From positions 1 through 64,000 of the forward strand of contig NZ_FNVG01000024.1 in assembly GCF_900107935.1 (NCBI RefSeq): 64,000 nt of DNA, written 5' to 3'. The DNA comes from Vibrio hangzhouensis (GTDB lineage Bacteria > Pseudomonadota > Gammaproteobacteria > Enterobacterales > Vibrionaceae). The notes under the pieces are model-generated. The model was not told the DNA's origin. It ran no database searches and worked only from the letters and a program-made list of their open reading frames with translations. The translations under genes and the position numbers were made by a program. Position 1 is the stretch's first letter. Each line of letters begins with the position of its first letter. Shown one piece after another: positions 18,112 to 27,806 of the stretch.

Positions 18112-20001
18112 ATGGACGCAGAAATCCTCGAAATCCAGAACTTCCTAGCCTCTCACCCTCCTTTTGACGAACTACCAGAAGAAACCGTCGTCTATGCTTC
18201 ACAACACGTGGAGATTGCCTACTATCGTCAGGATACCCCGATCATTCACTTTGGTGATGACATCCACGACCTCTATATGGTCAGAAGTGGCGTGGTCGAA
18301 ATCTATCGGCGTAAAGGTGAACTATACAATCGTCTCGATGAGGGCGACTTATTCGGGCAAATGGGTCTTCTGACCAACAACAAAGTACGCTTCCCAGCTA
18401 AGGCTGTCGAAGACACGTTAGTTTATTGTTTGCCCGCTGAGATATTTCAGGAGTTGTACGACGGATTTGATGTCTTCGCTGACTTCGTTGAAGTGGAGGA
18501 CACGGTACGTTTGCGCCAGGCGGTCTCCAGTAATACCAATGAAAACGATTTGACCACATCTAAAGTTCGGACTTTGCTCACCCGAGATGCGCCTACTATC
18601 GAGCGTTCTAGCTCGATTCAGAATGCCGCGAAGTTAATGGCCGAAGAACAGGTATCTTCCCTGCTGATCATTGATCCCGAAGTCGTGGACAACGACGAAG
18701 ATGATACGTCTCCTGTTCTTGGGATCATCACTGACCGTGACTTATGTACCCGGGTACTGGCGGAAAACCTGGATCCTCAGGATGAAGTGGGCAATGTCAT
18801 GTCTACCGATGTCATTTCCCTCGACCACAATGCCTACGTTTACGAAGCCATGTTAACGATGCTTCGCTACAACGTTCACCATTTACCAGTACTCAAGAAC
18901 AAAAAGCCGATTGGCATTATCGAAACAACGGACATCGTCCGTTATGAGTCACAAAACTCTCTACTGCTAGTTAGCAGCATTTTCCAGCAGCAGAGCGTCG
19001 AGGAACTGAAGACATTGTCTGAACAGGTCAGAGACAGTTTCGTTCGCTTGGTGAATGAGGATGCTAATGCTCACATGGTGGGCACTGCGATGTCTGTGAT
19101 AGGGCGTAGCTTTAAACAACGTATTATTGAACTGGCAGAAGAACAACTGGGTCATGCACCTATCCCATATTGTTTTCTTGCACTAGGTTCAATGGGCAGA
19201 GACGAGCAATTGATTGTCACCGATCAGGACAACGCCATCATTCTTGACGATAGCTATGTCGAGGAAAAGCATGGCCAGTACTTTGAAGCGTTCTCCAAGT
19301 TTATTTGCGATGCACTAGCAGATTGTGGCTACAGTTACTGCACCGGTGACATTATGGCGACCAATCCGGAATGGCGCATGACACGCAAAGAGTGGGAAGC
19401 ATGCTTCTCCGACTGGATTGATGATCCTAATCCTAAGGCACTGCTTAACGCCTCTATTTTCTTTGATTTAGACGGTGTGTATGGAAAGCTAAAATGGGCC
19501 GAGCAGCTCAATAGCTTTATTGTCCGACGAGCCAGACGCAATAATCGATTCCTCGCTTGCCTGGCTCGTAACGCGTTAAACAGAAAGCCCCCTCTTGGTT
19601 TCTTCAAAGACTTTGTGATGGAGAAAGATGGTCGTCACAACAACTCGATTAACCTTAAACGCCGTGGTACCGCCCCACTGGTGGATTTAATTCGGGTACA
19701 TGCGCTCGCTGTAGGCTCTCGCTCCACCAACTCATTTGAACGTTTGGATGATATCCACGAGGCAGGCATTTTACCGAAAGGGAGAGCGCGAGACCTTAAA
19801 GATGCTTTGGAGTTTATCTCCATGGTACGTATTGCCCATCAAGCTATCGATGTGGAACAAGGCATCGAACCGGATAACAACATTGAACCTGAAAATCTGT
19901 CGGACTTTGAACGACGCAATCTCAAAGACGCATTTCAGATCCTGAGTAATGGGCAGAACTTCCTTAAATTCCGCTATCAGGCCAACAACAGTTTCAAGTA
20001 G
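18112..20001 (+). CDS. cNMP-binding/CBS/DUF294 nucleotidyltransferase-like protein
   Basis: 629 aa, cytosolic. Residues 1-120 form a cyclic-nucleotide-binding fold (EGDLFGQMGLLT). Residues about 155-290 are a CBS pair (VLGIITDRDLCTRV, HHLPVLKNKKPIGIIETTD). The next part is a GlnD-like nucleotidyltransferase domain, with LGSMGRDEQLIVTDQDNAII supplying the GS and DxD metal residues. The C-terminal DUF294 helical region follows. By family, a nucleotide-controlled transferase; its target is not known. The DnaQ-like exonuclease begins 6 nt later and is certainly cotranscribed. Confidence 0.9.
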   Translation: MDAEILEIQNFLASHPPFDELPEETVVYASQHVEIAYYRQDTPIIHFGDDIHDLYMVRSGVVEIYRRKGELYNRLDEGDLFGQMGLLTNNKVRFPAKAVEDTLVYCLPAEIFQELYDGFDVFADFVEVEDTVRLRQAVSSNTNENDLTTSKVRTLLTRDAPTIERSSSIQNAAKLMAEEQVSSLLIIDPEVVDNDEDDTSPVLGIITDRDLCTRVLAENLDPQDEVGNVMSTDVISLDHNAYVYEAMLTMLRYNVHHLPVLKNKKPIGIIETTDIVRYESQNSLLLVSSIFQQQSVEELKTLSEQVRDSFVRLVNEDANAHMVGTAMSVIGRSFKQRIIELAEEQLGHAPIPYCFLALGSMGRDEQLIVTDQDNAIILDDSYVEEKHGQYFEAFSKFICDALADCGYSYCTGDIMATNPEWRMTRKEWEACFSDWIDDPNPKALLNASIFFDLDGVYGKLKWAEQLNSFIVRRARRNNRFLACLARNALNRKPPLGFFKDFVMEKDGRHNNSINLKRRGTAPLVDLIRVHALAVGSRSTNSFERLDDIHEAGILPKGRARDLKDALEFISMVRIAHQAIDVEQGIEPDNNIEPENLSDFERRNLKDAFQILSNGQNFLKFRYQANNSFK

Positions 20002-20007
20002 GAACCC

Positions 20008-20727
20008 ATGATCAAAAAATTGCTTCAGGCTCCTTCAGTACAATGGCAGCACAAGTTTTCCGTCCTTGCAGAGCGAGCGAATGACAGCAGGCTACGGACA
20101 TTCTACTCCGCCGGGCTCCCTGGCGAAGATACGCCTCTATCGGAGGTCCCGTTTGTCGCGTTGGATTTCGAGACCACCGGATTGGATCCAGACAAAGAAG
20201 GTATACTCTCCATTGGTCTGGTGCCTTTTTCTGCATCTCGAATTCGCTTAAGGGAAGCAGCGCACTGGACCATCAGACCCAAAGCTAAGTTAGAAGAAGA
20301 GTCCGTCATTATTCATGGTATCACTCACAATGATATCCTGGATGCCCCTACTCTGGATGACATTCTGGGTGAAGTATTGTCTGCGCTGGCAGGAAAAATT
20401 ATTGTGGTTCACTACCGGCCGATAGAGCGGGGTTTTCTGAACAGTGCTTTACAGCGGATGATTGGCGAAGGTATTGATTTTCCGGTTGTTGATACGATGC
20501 AGATTGAGTCCGATTATCAGGCTAAGCAGACAGCGGGAATCATCAATAAGCTCAAAGGGAAACGAGCAGATTCGGTTCGACTGGGTCAGACTCGTCGACG
20601 CTATGGATTACCCGACTACCCGCCACATCATGCCCTGAATGATGCCATTGCCACAGCGGAGCTGCTTCAGGCGCAACTGGCTTATCACTTCGAAGGAAAC
20701 CATACCCTCGGAGAACTTTGGTTATAA
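20008..20727 (+). CDS. DnaQ-like 3'-5' exonuclease (DEDDh)
   Basis: 239 aa. DEDDh exonuclease motifs: Exo I LDFETTGLDPDKEG, Exo II in VVHYRPIERGFLN, Exo III HHALNDAIATAEL. About 50 residues precede Exo I. It is not the replicative epsilon subunit, since it has no clamp-binding tail; it belongs with the proofreader-like exonucleases found downstream of DUF294 proteins in marine gammaproteobacteria. Substrate (DNA or RNA, or a signalling nucleotide) is unknown. Confidence 0.88.
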   Translation: MIKKLLQAPSVQWQHKFSVLAERANDSRLRTFYSAGLPGEDTPLSEVPFVALDFETTGLDPDKEGILSIGLVPFSASRIRLREAAHWTIRPKAKLEEESVIIHGITHNDILDAPTLDDILGEVLSALAGKIIVVHYRPIERGFLNSALQRMIGEGIDFPVVDTMQIESDYQAKQTAGIINKLKGKRADSVRLGQTRRRYGLPDYPPHHALNDAIATAELLQAQLAYHFEGNHTLGELWL

Positions 20728-20741
20728 GACTTCGGAAAAAT

Positions 20742-20775
20742 AAAACCACTCCCCTGGTTCTGGAGGAGTGGTTTT
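20742..20775. terminator. Bidirectional terminator, exonuclease gene and chemoreceptor
   Basis: AAAACCACTCC (20742-20752) pairs with GGAGTGGTTTT (20765-20775). It lies between two convergent genes and has A- and T-runs on the two sides. Confidence 0.9.
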
Positions 20776-20793
20776 AACTTAAATGACTGGCGA

Positions 20794-22677
20794 TTAAATT
20801 TTAAATCGGCCGATCTCTTTTTCAAGTTTTTGCGATAGATCGGATAGTTCCACCGCTTGCTGCGCTGCTTCTTGCGCTTCTTCGGCCAACTCGTCTGACA
20901 CATCTCGAATGCCTTGAGTATTGCGGGTAATCTCAGAGGTTACCGATGCCTGCTCTTCTGCTGCTGTTGCTATCTGTGCTGCCATATCGCTGATTTGTTC
21001 TACCGCTGCATGAATTTGTGTCAAACTCGCCGCGGCGCAGTTTGCATCGTCCACACTGGTATCCGCCAATTTACGACTATCATCCATGATTCCTACCGCT
21101 TTAGTCGTTGTTGCCTGCAGCGTCTCAATGGTACTTTGAATTTCCTGAGTAGAAGCATGAGTACGTTGACTCAATACACGAACCTCGTCGGCCACGACCG
21201 CAAAACCACGTCCCTGCTCACCCGCTCGTGCTGCTTCAATTGCTGCATTCAACGCCAGCAAGTTGGTTTGTTCAGCAATATCCTGAATAGTAGATAAGAT
21301 CGTATTGATGCTATTTCCATGTATTTCAAGCTCCTGAATGACACCCGTCGCGACTTCGACCTCCCTTGCAAGATTCTCAATCGAGCTCTGAGTCTGGGAA
21401 ACTTGTCCAGCGCCATGATTGCTTGCACCCACTGCCTCTGAGGAGTTCGATGCAGTCGTATCCGCATTGTTGGCGATCTCTTGGGTGGCTGCTGCCATTT
21501 CATTGATCGCGGTCGCAACCATGTTGATTTCATCTTGCTGAGTTTGAATGCGCTGGCTGCGAACGCGGGCATGCACCGCCGTGTCTTTCGCCTGTTCACT
21601 TAGTGCCAGTGAGACATCCTTTAAATGCATAACGGTCTCATGCATATAACTGACAAAGGTATTGAAGTTTCTTGCTAGCTGACCGACTTCATCGTTACTG
21701 CGAGGCTCAAGGCGCTGAGTCAGGTCGCCTTCTCCAGATGCAATTTCTTTTAGTGCCTTTGATACTCGTGCTAAATCGGTCACCAGGAAACTCATTAGCC
21801 ATGAAGCCACCAGAGCAACAAGAATGAGGATGACGACAGATGTAATGATCAACTGAGTCAGTGCCGTTTTGTGACCAGCAAGCTCCGTCGCCTTATCGAG
21901 TTCAATCGCAAACACCCAGTTCGTTCCCGGAATATTAGTGAAGAACATTAGTTTTTCGGTACCGTTAAGCGTCAACTCCAGAATTGAATTATCCGCAGCT
22001 CTTTGTTGGATACTCTGAATATTCAGTCCTTGACCTAATGTACTTACCGGCTCAAGCAACAAGCCTTTATTCGGGTGTGCGAGAAAAGTACCATTAGACA
22101 AATCGATCAACATGGCACTGGCGTTGCGACCGACATTCAGGCTAATTACATCATCGATCAGTTGATCGATAAGCACGTCTGCGCCAACAATCCCCATCAG
22201 GCTACCATGTTGTTTCACAGGTTCAGCGATAGTAACAAGTAGCGCATTGGTAATCGCGTCCTGATAAGCCTCAGTAATGATTTGTTTATTCGCGGCCTGA
22301 GCATCCTGATACCATGGACGAGTTCTCGGATCATAATCTGCGCGATTTCGCTCAGGATGGGAGCGGTACATTTCTCCAGCTGGTGTTCCAAAGAAAATGT
22401 CGTCAAAACCACCCGCTATACGTGCTTGCTGTAAATAGGGAACTTTGTCTTGCTTGTCCGCAAACCCGTTGAACGCTGAAGCGATACTCTTGCGAATATC
22501 AACCCAGCTCTTAATACCTTCTACTGCTGCGTAGGAGACGTTATGAGCCCGCGCGACGATTGCAGCATTAGTTTGTGTTGATAGCTGATTAGCGGCGAGT
22601 ATGGTTAAAGCGACTGCCATCAGAACAACCGCACTTAAAGTGGCGGCGATTAACTTCTGTCGTAATGATAAGTTCAT
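20794..22677 (-). CDS. dCache-type methyl-accepting chemotaxis protein
   Basis: 627 aa. A first membrane helix (about 12-30) is followed by a 250-residue periplasmic dCache domain containing [13 protein letters not shown], an [17 protein letters not shown] segment and [12 protein letters not shown]. These match the conserved Y, R, W and D positions of dCache domains that bind amino acids through their amino and carboxyl groups. A second helix (about 280-300), HAMP and the signalling hairpin [20 protein letters not shown] follow. Amino acids are the likely ligands, comparable to V. cholerae Mlp24/Mlp37, but which ones is not readable. Confidence 0.92.
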   Translation of the reverse strand: MNLSLRQKLIAATLSAVVLMAVALTILAANQLSTQTNAAIVARAHNVSYAAVEGIKSWVDIRKSIASAFNGFADKQDKVPYLQQARIAGGFDDIFFGTPAGEMYRSHPERNRADYDPRTRPWYQDAQAANKQIITEAYQDAITNALLVTIAEPVKQHGSLMGIVGADVLIDQLIDDVISLNVGRNASAMLIDLSNGTFLAHPNKGLLLEPVSTLGQGLNIQSIQQRAADNSILELTLNGTEKLMFFTNIPGTNWVFAIELDKATELAGHKTALTQLIITSVVILILVALVASWLMSFLVTDLARVSKALKEIASGEGDLTQRLEPRSNDEVGQLARNFNTFVSYMHETVMHLKDVSLALSEQAKDTAVHARVRSQRIQTQQDEINMVATAINEMAAATQEIANNADTTASNSSEAVGASNHGAGQVSQTQSSIENLAREVEVATGVIQELEIHGNSINTILSTIQDIAEQTNLLALNAAIEAARAGEQGRGFAVVADEVRVLSQRTHASTQEIQSTIETLQATTTKAVGIMDDSRKLADTSVDDANCAAASLTQIHAAVEQISDMAAQIATAAEEQASVTSEITRNTQGIRDVSDELAEEAQEAAQQAVELSDLSQKLEKEIGRFKI

Positions 22678-22923
22678 AGGTTATTATTCTACTTTTTGTG
22701 AGTTTGTTATAATTATAATTGCCAAGAGACATTAGGCTACGCGTGCATATTAACCATAATCTCCAGCAAAATCGAGCGACAATACATTGACTTAAAACAA
22801 CTTTATATCGGCATTTAATTGACGCGAACAATTATTGAATCAATTTATTCATTTCTATAATTCTTGAAAATTGATTCAATACGACATAATCGACCAACTC
22901 CCATTTTTCTTTAGGACATCGAC

Positions 22924-23037
22924 ATGTATAAAGGCTACTTTCGACAATTTGCTTTTGTCGTCGTCATTACTTACCTGAAACAACCTCGTATCCTCTTGCT
23001 ATCGCGGATGCCTTTTGGCCGCTACTGGCATATTTAA
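22924..23037 (+). CDS. Possible 37-aa peptide
   Basis: A short ORF (MYKGYFRQFAFVVVITYL start, HI end) with AGGA at 22913-22916, seven bases before the ATG. It is basic with a hydrophobic middle. It lies 27 nt upstream of the acetyltransferase pseudogene. It may be a chance ORF or a relic; no family is recognised. Confidence 0.25.
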   Translation: MYKGYFRQFAFVVVITYLKQPRILLLSRMPFGRYWHI

Positions 23038-23064
23038 ACCATACGACCACTAGTGAGAATTCCG

Positions 23065-23474
23065 ATGAACAATAAGCATTGGACTCAACTTGAGCAGCTT
23101 CATCAAACGGTGAGCAACAAAAACATCCATATACGCGGTACACATAGCTACTATAGTCACGCGTATGACGAAGGTTTTGAGGCTTCCGCCGTGCGTTATA
23201 TGCATGGTGACGATCATGCCAGGCGTGTCTATTAGGGAGGGCGCGGTAAACGCAGCAAATAGCGTGGTAACAAAGGATGTGTCTCCCCCACACTACAGTT
23301 GGCGGCATCCCTGTAAAAATACTCAAATCTCGCTTTGATTCAGAGACGACACAGAGATTACTCGACCTCAATATCTATCAATGGGATACAGAGAAATTTG
23401 ATACGCTGAAACCATTCATTTGTGCAAAGAATATTGACGCGCTGGAAAAGGCGCACCTATGTTACGGTGCATAA
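23065..23474 (+). pseudogene. Xenobiotic (CatB/Vat-type) acetyltransferase, internally deleted and frameshifted
   Basis: Three reading frames together spell parts of a hexapeptide-repeat acetyltransferase of the chloramphenicol/streptogramin type. The N-terminal part (23065 to about 23206) has HIRGTHSYYSHAYDEG and VRYMHGDD. It jumps frame to VTIMPGVSIREGAV and NSVVTKDVSP (about 23207-23285), then shifts again at a C5 run (23284-23288) into TTVGGIPVKILKSRFDSETT, ending at 23474. The joined protein would be about 135 aa against roughly 210 aa for the family, so about 70-75 residues including the usual catalytic histidine region are missing. GAG upstream and the intact ends show it was once functional. 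Confidence 0.82.
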
Positions 23475-23475
23475 A

Positions 23476-23502
23476 AAAAGAGCGGCTTAATGCCGCTCTT
23501 TT
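23476..23502. terminator. Terminator shared by the pseudogene and BCCT gene
   Basis: AAAAGAGCGGC pairs with GCCGCTCTTTT around TTAAT. A- and T-runs on both sides suit the convergent genes. Confidence 0.92.
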
Positions 23503-23515
23503 CATTGCTTTTTAT

Positions 23516-25087
23516 CTAGTAACGCTCGGTCTTCATACCCATTAGCAAGCTCACGCACATCATCAGTAGGATAACGGTAAATGGCAATGCCGAAGATATT
23601 GCACCGGCCTGTAGCGCTTGAATGGCTTCACTGCCACCAATCCATAGTAACGCCACAGCGATTGCCCCTTCCAGAAACGCCCAAAAGACACGTTGAATGA
23701 CCGGAGCGTCTACCTTGCCGCCAGCCGTAATGCTGTCGATAACCAGAGAACCTGAGTCAGAAGAAGTTATAAAGAATACCAAAACCAGAATAACGGCAAT
23801 GATAGACAACAGCGTTCCCATTGGCAGTGCGTCAAACATTTGAAACATCGCCAGTGGAACATCCCCCAGGCCGTTTGCACCCAAAGTGCCTACCTGATTA
23901 ACAACCTGATCAATGGCCATACCGCCGAAAACCGACATCCAAATCACGGTTACTGTAGTAGGTACAATCAGGACTGCGGTAATGAACTCACGAACTGTTC
24001 GACCTTTTGACACACGCGCAATAAACATGCCCACAAATGGTGACCATGAGATCCACCAAGCCCAATAGAAGACTGTCCAGCCGTGCATCCAAGCCTCATC
24101 TTCCCGGCCATGTGGATTACTCAAAGGAATGATGTTCTTAAGGTAAGCAAACAATGTATCCGGAATAGCAGCGAATGTAACCGCATAACCAATGATCGCG
24201 ACCAGTATCAGCAGAAGAAAAGCCACCAGCATGTTGATGTTACTGATTACCTTAACACCACCGTCAATACCGCGTAGAACCGAAACCACAGCCAACAAGG
24301 TAACTACTGCAATCACAATAATTTGCAGTGTCATTCCCGACTCGATGCCAAATACATGATGAATACCACTCGCGGCCTGCTGAGCACCAAGCCCAAGAGA
24401 AGTGGCAAGACCAAACAAGGTCGCCAGTACCGCCAGAATATCAACGATGTGACCCGCCCAGCCCCACGCTCTATCTCCAAGAATCGGATAGAAGATAGAA
24501 CGCATGGACAGTGGTAGCCCTTTGTTATAAGTGAAAAATGCCAGCGAAAGAGCGACTACGCCATAAATAGCCCATGGATGAAGTCCCCAGTGGAACATAG
24601 TTGCACCCATCGCAAGCTCTCGGGCTTGTTCTGTATTGGCTGCAACACCCAGAGGCGTTTCGTACCAACCGGTAAAATACGCAACCGGTTCAGCCACACT
24701 CCAGAACATAAGACCAATGCCCATACCCGCTGCAAATAACATCGCAAGCCAAGACATAAACGAGTAGTCTGCCACTGCATCGGTCCCACCGAGGCGGATC
24801 TTACCAAATGGCGACACGATCAAGGCTAAACAGAATACGACAAAGATGTTGCCAGACCACATAAACAACCAGTCAAACTTATTGATGATTGACCATTTGA
24901 TACCATCAAGTGCCGATTTGGCGGTTTCCGCATCAACCACAATGGTAAGCGCCAGAAGAAGAGCAATGAAACCTGCGCTGATTCCGAAGACGGGGTTATG
25001 CACATCAAACCCCCATTTTTGGACATTATCTTGTCCAATCGTATAGTCAGTACTATCAATACTGTACTTATCAATACCCTTTGTCAT
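23516..25087 (-). CDS. BCCT-family betaine/choline/carnitine transporter
   Basis: 523 aa with 12 predicted membrane helices. BCCT features: GMGIGLMFWSVAEPVAYFTG, the aromatic box MFHWGLHPWAIY, and the signature FYWAWWISWSPFVGMFIARV. These carriers import glycine betaine, choline or related trimethylammonium solutes with sodium or protons, usually in osmotic stress. It is a close paralog of the carrier at 26148-27740; even the N-terminal tails agree (GQDNVQKWGFDVHNPVFG). The CosR-like MarR gene lies about 260 bp upstream on the same strand. Substrate is not readable. Confidence 0.94.
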   Translation of the reverse strand: MTKGIDKYSIDSTDYTIGQDNVQKWGFDVHNPVFGISAGFIALLLALTIVVDAETAKSALDGIKWSIINKFDWLFMWSGNIFVVFCLALIVSPFGKIRLGGTDAVADYSFMSWLAMLFAAGMGIGLMFWSVAEPVAYFTGWYETPLGVAANTEQARELAMGATMFHWGLHPWAIYGVVALSLAFFTYNKGLPLSMRSIFYPILGDRAWGWAGHIVDILAVLATLFGLATSLGLGAQQAASGIHHVFGIESGMTLQIIVIAVVTLLAVVSVLRGIDGGVKVISNINMLVAFLLLILVAIIGYAVTFAAIPDTLFAYLKNIIPLSNPHGREDEAWMHGWTVFYWAWWISWSPFVGMFIARVSKGRTVREFITAVLIVPTTVTVIWMSVFGGMAIDQVVNQVGTLGANGLGDVPLAMFQMFDALPMGTLLSIIAVILVLVFFITSSDSGSLVIDSITAGGKVDAPVIQRVFWAFLEGAIAVALLWIGGSEAIQALQAGAISSALPFTVILLMMCVSLLMGMKTERY

Positions 25088-25349
25088 TAATCCTCACCAT
25101 GACCAATTTCGTTCTTACTCAAACTAATTTTTGCCGTTTTAAAAACCATTAAGACATAAAAATCCGACGACATAGAACGATAATCTACCTTTTTAAGCGC
25201 ACTATCTTACCAAATTATAAGCGCTAATTCACATAATGTTGACTAACAGAAAGATTTTGCACCAATAAATACTGCGAGCCCTAACAATTAGAGCTCGAAG
25301 TATTTGAGATTTCAAAGGAGGATACGCAGAACGCGTCAAAGGAGAACGG
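25088..25349. other. Intergenic region between MarR regulator and BCCT gene
   Basis: About 260 bp, AT-rich, likely to hold the promoter of the minus-strand BCCT gene. I see no clear terminator or defined palindrome in it. Confidence 0.4.
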
Positions 25350-25826
25350 CTAATTCTTGGAGATATTGCTGTCGAGCTGCAGCATTGGCGCTGCATCAAG
25401 ATCATCCGCATTCATCATAAGAGAAATGCGCTGGATTGACGAAAGTAGAAGAGTTTGCTCCCAACTCTCTAAACGCTGAAATTTCTGAACAAAACTGTCT
25501 TGAAGCGGCAAAGGTGAATCTTTAAGCACCTCTTTCCCTTTTTCGGTAAGTACGGCATGCACTTTGCGTTTGTCCTTTTGGCTACGAATACGTTGCACAT
25601 AATGTTGCGCTTCTAAACGATCAATGATGGTCGTCGCAGTAGCCTGACTTATATTGGTTGAGTTTGATAGCTCACGGATGGTCACATCGCCCATATCCTT
25701 GATCGCTTTCATAAGGATAAGCTGCGGACCCGTCAAGCCACATTCTTTCTTCAGTTTTTTAGAGTGTAAATCGATTGCTCGAATGATCTGGCGCAGTGCC
25801 ACCAATACTTCTTCGTGTTTTTCCAA
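25350..25826 (-). CDS. cosR: MarR-family regulator, CosR-like
   Basis: 158 aa if translation begins at the TTG at 25826 (LEKHEEVLVALRQII). The frame stays open to an ATG at 25922, but the extra 32 residues look unlike the family. The winged helix-turn-helix spans TIRELSNSTNISQATATTIIDRLEAQHYV, followed by the wing RSQKDKRKVHAVLTEKG. In V. parahaemolyticus CosR represses compatible-solute genes including BCCT carriers and lies next to one; this gene sits between two BCCT genes, one divergent. The assignment rests on fold, size and context, not on a search. No strong ribosome site precedes the TTG. Confidence 0.78.
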   Translation of the reverse strand: MEKHEEVLVALRQIIRAIDLHSKKLKKECGLTGPQLILMKAIKDMGDVTIRELSNSTNISQATATTIIDRLEAQHYVQRIRSQKDKRKVHAVLTEKGKEVLKDSPLPLQDSFVQKFQRLESWEQTLLLSSIQRISLMMNADDLDAAPMLQLDSNISKN

Positions 25827-26147
25827 GGTCAAAACCCAAACTTTCAATGTTATCGCGCGCTCTTTATAGCAGAACCCAGCCAAGAATGCGTCGAGATTTT
25901 TGTGAAAGTCTCGAGCGATCACAGGATTATTGCTTTTTATCTACTCATTCCCCTTACTCCAACTCAACAATGGCGTGCCCTAAGCTCAAGTTTCATTAGT
26001 GTAATAATATTTAGAACACGATGCATTTGAACCTTAAATTCGACCAAATAACAACCAATCGACAGCGATAGCCTTTAGTTTAACGATAACAACTGATAGT
26101 ATCGCTGCGAATTTTAGTTAGAACTCTAAGCAGTATCGAGAGGAACG
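25827..26147. other. Divergent control region, cosR and BCCT carrier
   Basis: About 320 bp between the TTG start of the MarR gene and the ATG of the + strand carrier. AGAGG at 26139-26143 is the carrier's ribosome site. It should contain both promoters and any CosR operator; I could not pick out a convincing palindrome. Confidence 0.4.
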
Positions 26148-27740
26148 ATGAGTAATACTAAGGATAAGTATAGTATTGAAAACACTGACTACACAGTTGG
26201 TCAGGATAATGTCCAAAAATGGGGCTTTGATGTGCACAACCCCGTTTTTGGTGCGAGCGCAGGGTTGATTATCCTGTTTTTAGTTGCTCTTTTAGTCATG
26301 GAACCAACCACTGCCAAAGCCTCTCTTGATGGTTTGAAGTGGAAAATCATCGGTTCGTTTGACGAGCTTTTCATGTGGTCAGGCAACCTGTTCCTGATTT
26401 TCTGTATTGGACTGGTATTGTCACCATTTGGCAAAATCCGCATTGGTGGTGCTGACAGCAAACCAGAGCACTCCAACCTTTCCTGGATCGCTATGTTATT
26501 CGCAGCAGGCATGGGTATTGGCCTGATGTTTTGGGGCGTAGCAGAACCAGTCGCGTATTTTACTGGTTGGTATGAAACGCCACTTGGTGTCGAAGCCTAC
26601 TCTGAAGAAGCCAAACGAGTCGCACTTGGTGCAACCATGTTCCACTGGGGTCTTCATCCTTGGGCTATGTACGCAGTTGTTGCCCTTGCCATGGCATTTT
26701 TCGCATTTAACAAAGGCTTACCTTTGTCTATGCGCTCTGTGTTCTACCCACTCTTAGGTGATAGAACCTGGGGTTGGTTTGGCCATATTATCGATGTTTT
26801 GGCGGTACTGGCGACCCTGTTCGGCCTGGCTACGTCCCTCGGCCTGGGTGCACAACAAGCAGCAAGTGGTATAGGTCATGTGTTTGGCTTCGAAACTGGA
26901 CTGGGTTTACAGCTTGGTGTGATTGCTTTTGTTACCTGCCTCGCTATTTTTTCCGTCATTCGAGGCATTGAAGGCGGTGTTAAAGTCTTAAGTAATACCA
27001 ACCTGTTAATCGCGTTTGCCCTACTGATCTTTGTTATTATTGCTGGTATTGCCACTTTCTTCGGCTCACTGACAGACACTCTGGTTGGATATGCGGAAAC
27101 CATTCTTCCACTCAGTAATCCTTACGGACGTGAAGACGAAGCCTGGATGCACGGCTGGACTGTCTTCTACTGGGCTTGGTGGATCTCATGGTCACCATGT
27201 GTAGGTATGTTTATTGCTCGCGTTTCCAAAGGTCGCACTGTGCGCCAGTTTGTTGTGGCAGTGATTTGTATCCCTACACTTATCACACTACTATGGATGG
27301 CAGCGTTCGGTGGTATGGCTATTGATCAGGTGATCAATAAAGTGGGCGAACTGGGCCAGAATGGCTTGAGTGATATCACGCTGTCACTTTTCTATGCTTA
27401 CGAGGCGATGCCAATGAGCACGATTATCTCTGTAATTTCAATCGTGCTTATCATGGTATTCTTCGTCACTTCGTCAGATTCTGCGTCATTAGTCGTTGAC
27501 AGCATTACTGCGGGTGGCAAAGTCGATGCACCAGTTCCTCAGCGCATTTTCTGGGCTACGATTGAAGGAGCGATTGCTGCTGTCCTTCTTTGGGTTGGTG
27601 GCACTGAAGCGATTCAAGCATTGCAAGCGGGCACTATCTCGACCGCTCTCCCATTTACCATCATTTTGCTGGTGATGTGCGTGAGCCTACTGAAGGGAAT
27701 GCGTACCGAACTGCAAGTACATCAGCTCAGCTATGCTTAG
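26148..27740 (+). CDS. BCCT-family betaine/choline/carnitine transporter (second copy)
   Basis: 530 aa, 12 predicted helices, with GMGIGLMFWGVAEPVAYFTG, MFHWGLHPWAMY and FYWAWWISWSPCVGMFIARV. It is strongly similar to the carrier at 23516-25087 along the whole length and differs mainly in helices 1-2 and the loop after helix 7. It is transcribed divergently from the CosR-like repressor, the arrangement known for bccT3 and cosR in V. parahaemolyticus. Probably an osmoprotectant importer induced by salt. Confidence 0.94.
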   Translation: MSNTKDKYSIENTDYTVGQDNVQKWGFDVHNPVFGASAGLIILFLVALLVMEPTTAKASLDGLKWKIIGSFDELFMWSGNLFLIFCIGLVLSPFGKIRIGGADSKPEHSNLSWIAMLFAAGMGIGLMFWGVAEPVAYFTGWYETPLGVEAYSEEAKRVALGATMFHWGLHPWAMYAVVALAMAFFAFNKGLPLSMRSVFYPLLGDRTWGWFGHIIDVLAVLATLFGLATSLGLGAQQAASGIGHVFGFETGLGLQLGVIAFVTCLAIFSVIRGIEGGVKVLSNTNLLIAFALLIFVIIAGIATFFGSLTDTLVGYAETILPLSNPYGREDEAWMHGWTVFYWAWWISWSPCVGMFIARVSKGRTVRQFVVAVICIPTLITLLWMAAFGGMAIDQVINKVGELGQNGLSDITLSLFYAYEAMPMSTIISVISIVLIMVFFVTSSDSASLVVDSITAGGKVDAPVPQRIFWATIEGAIAAVLLWVGGTEAIQALQAGTISTALPFTIILLVMCVSLLKGMRTELQVHQLSYA

Positions 27741-27762
27741 CACGCAGTCAGGTTAGCAAACA

Positions 27763-27788
27763 AAGACCCGCAATTGAGCGGGTCTTTT
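27763..27788 (+). terminator. BCCT carrier terminator
   Basis: AAAGACCCGC pairs with GCGGGTCTTT around AATTGA, followed by more T. It lies between convergent genes and may act on both strands. Confidence 0.92.
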
Positions 27789-27806
27789 TCCATTACAGTT
27801 TCCCTT

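Noticed and set aside
22967-23371. 134-aa minus-strand ORF
   Set aside because: It lies opposite the acetyltransferase pseudogene, whose three fragments have recognisable family motifs; the minus-strand translation has none.
23065-23474. Functional antibiotic resistance gene
   Set aside because: The coding sequence is broken twice and lacks the catalytic middle.
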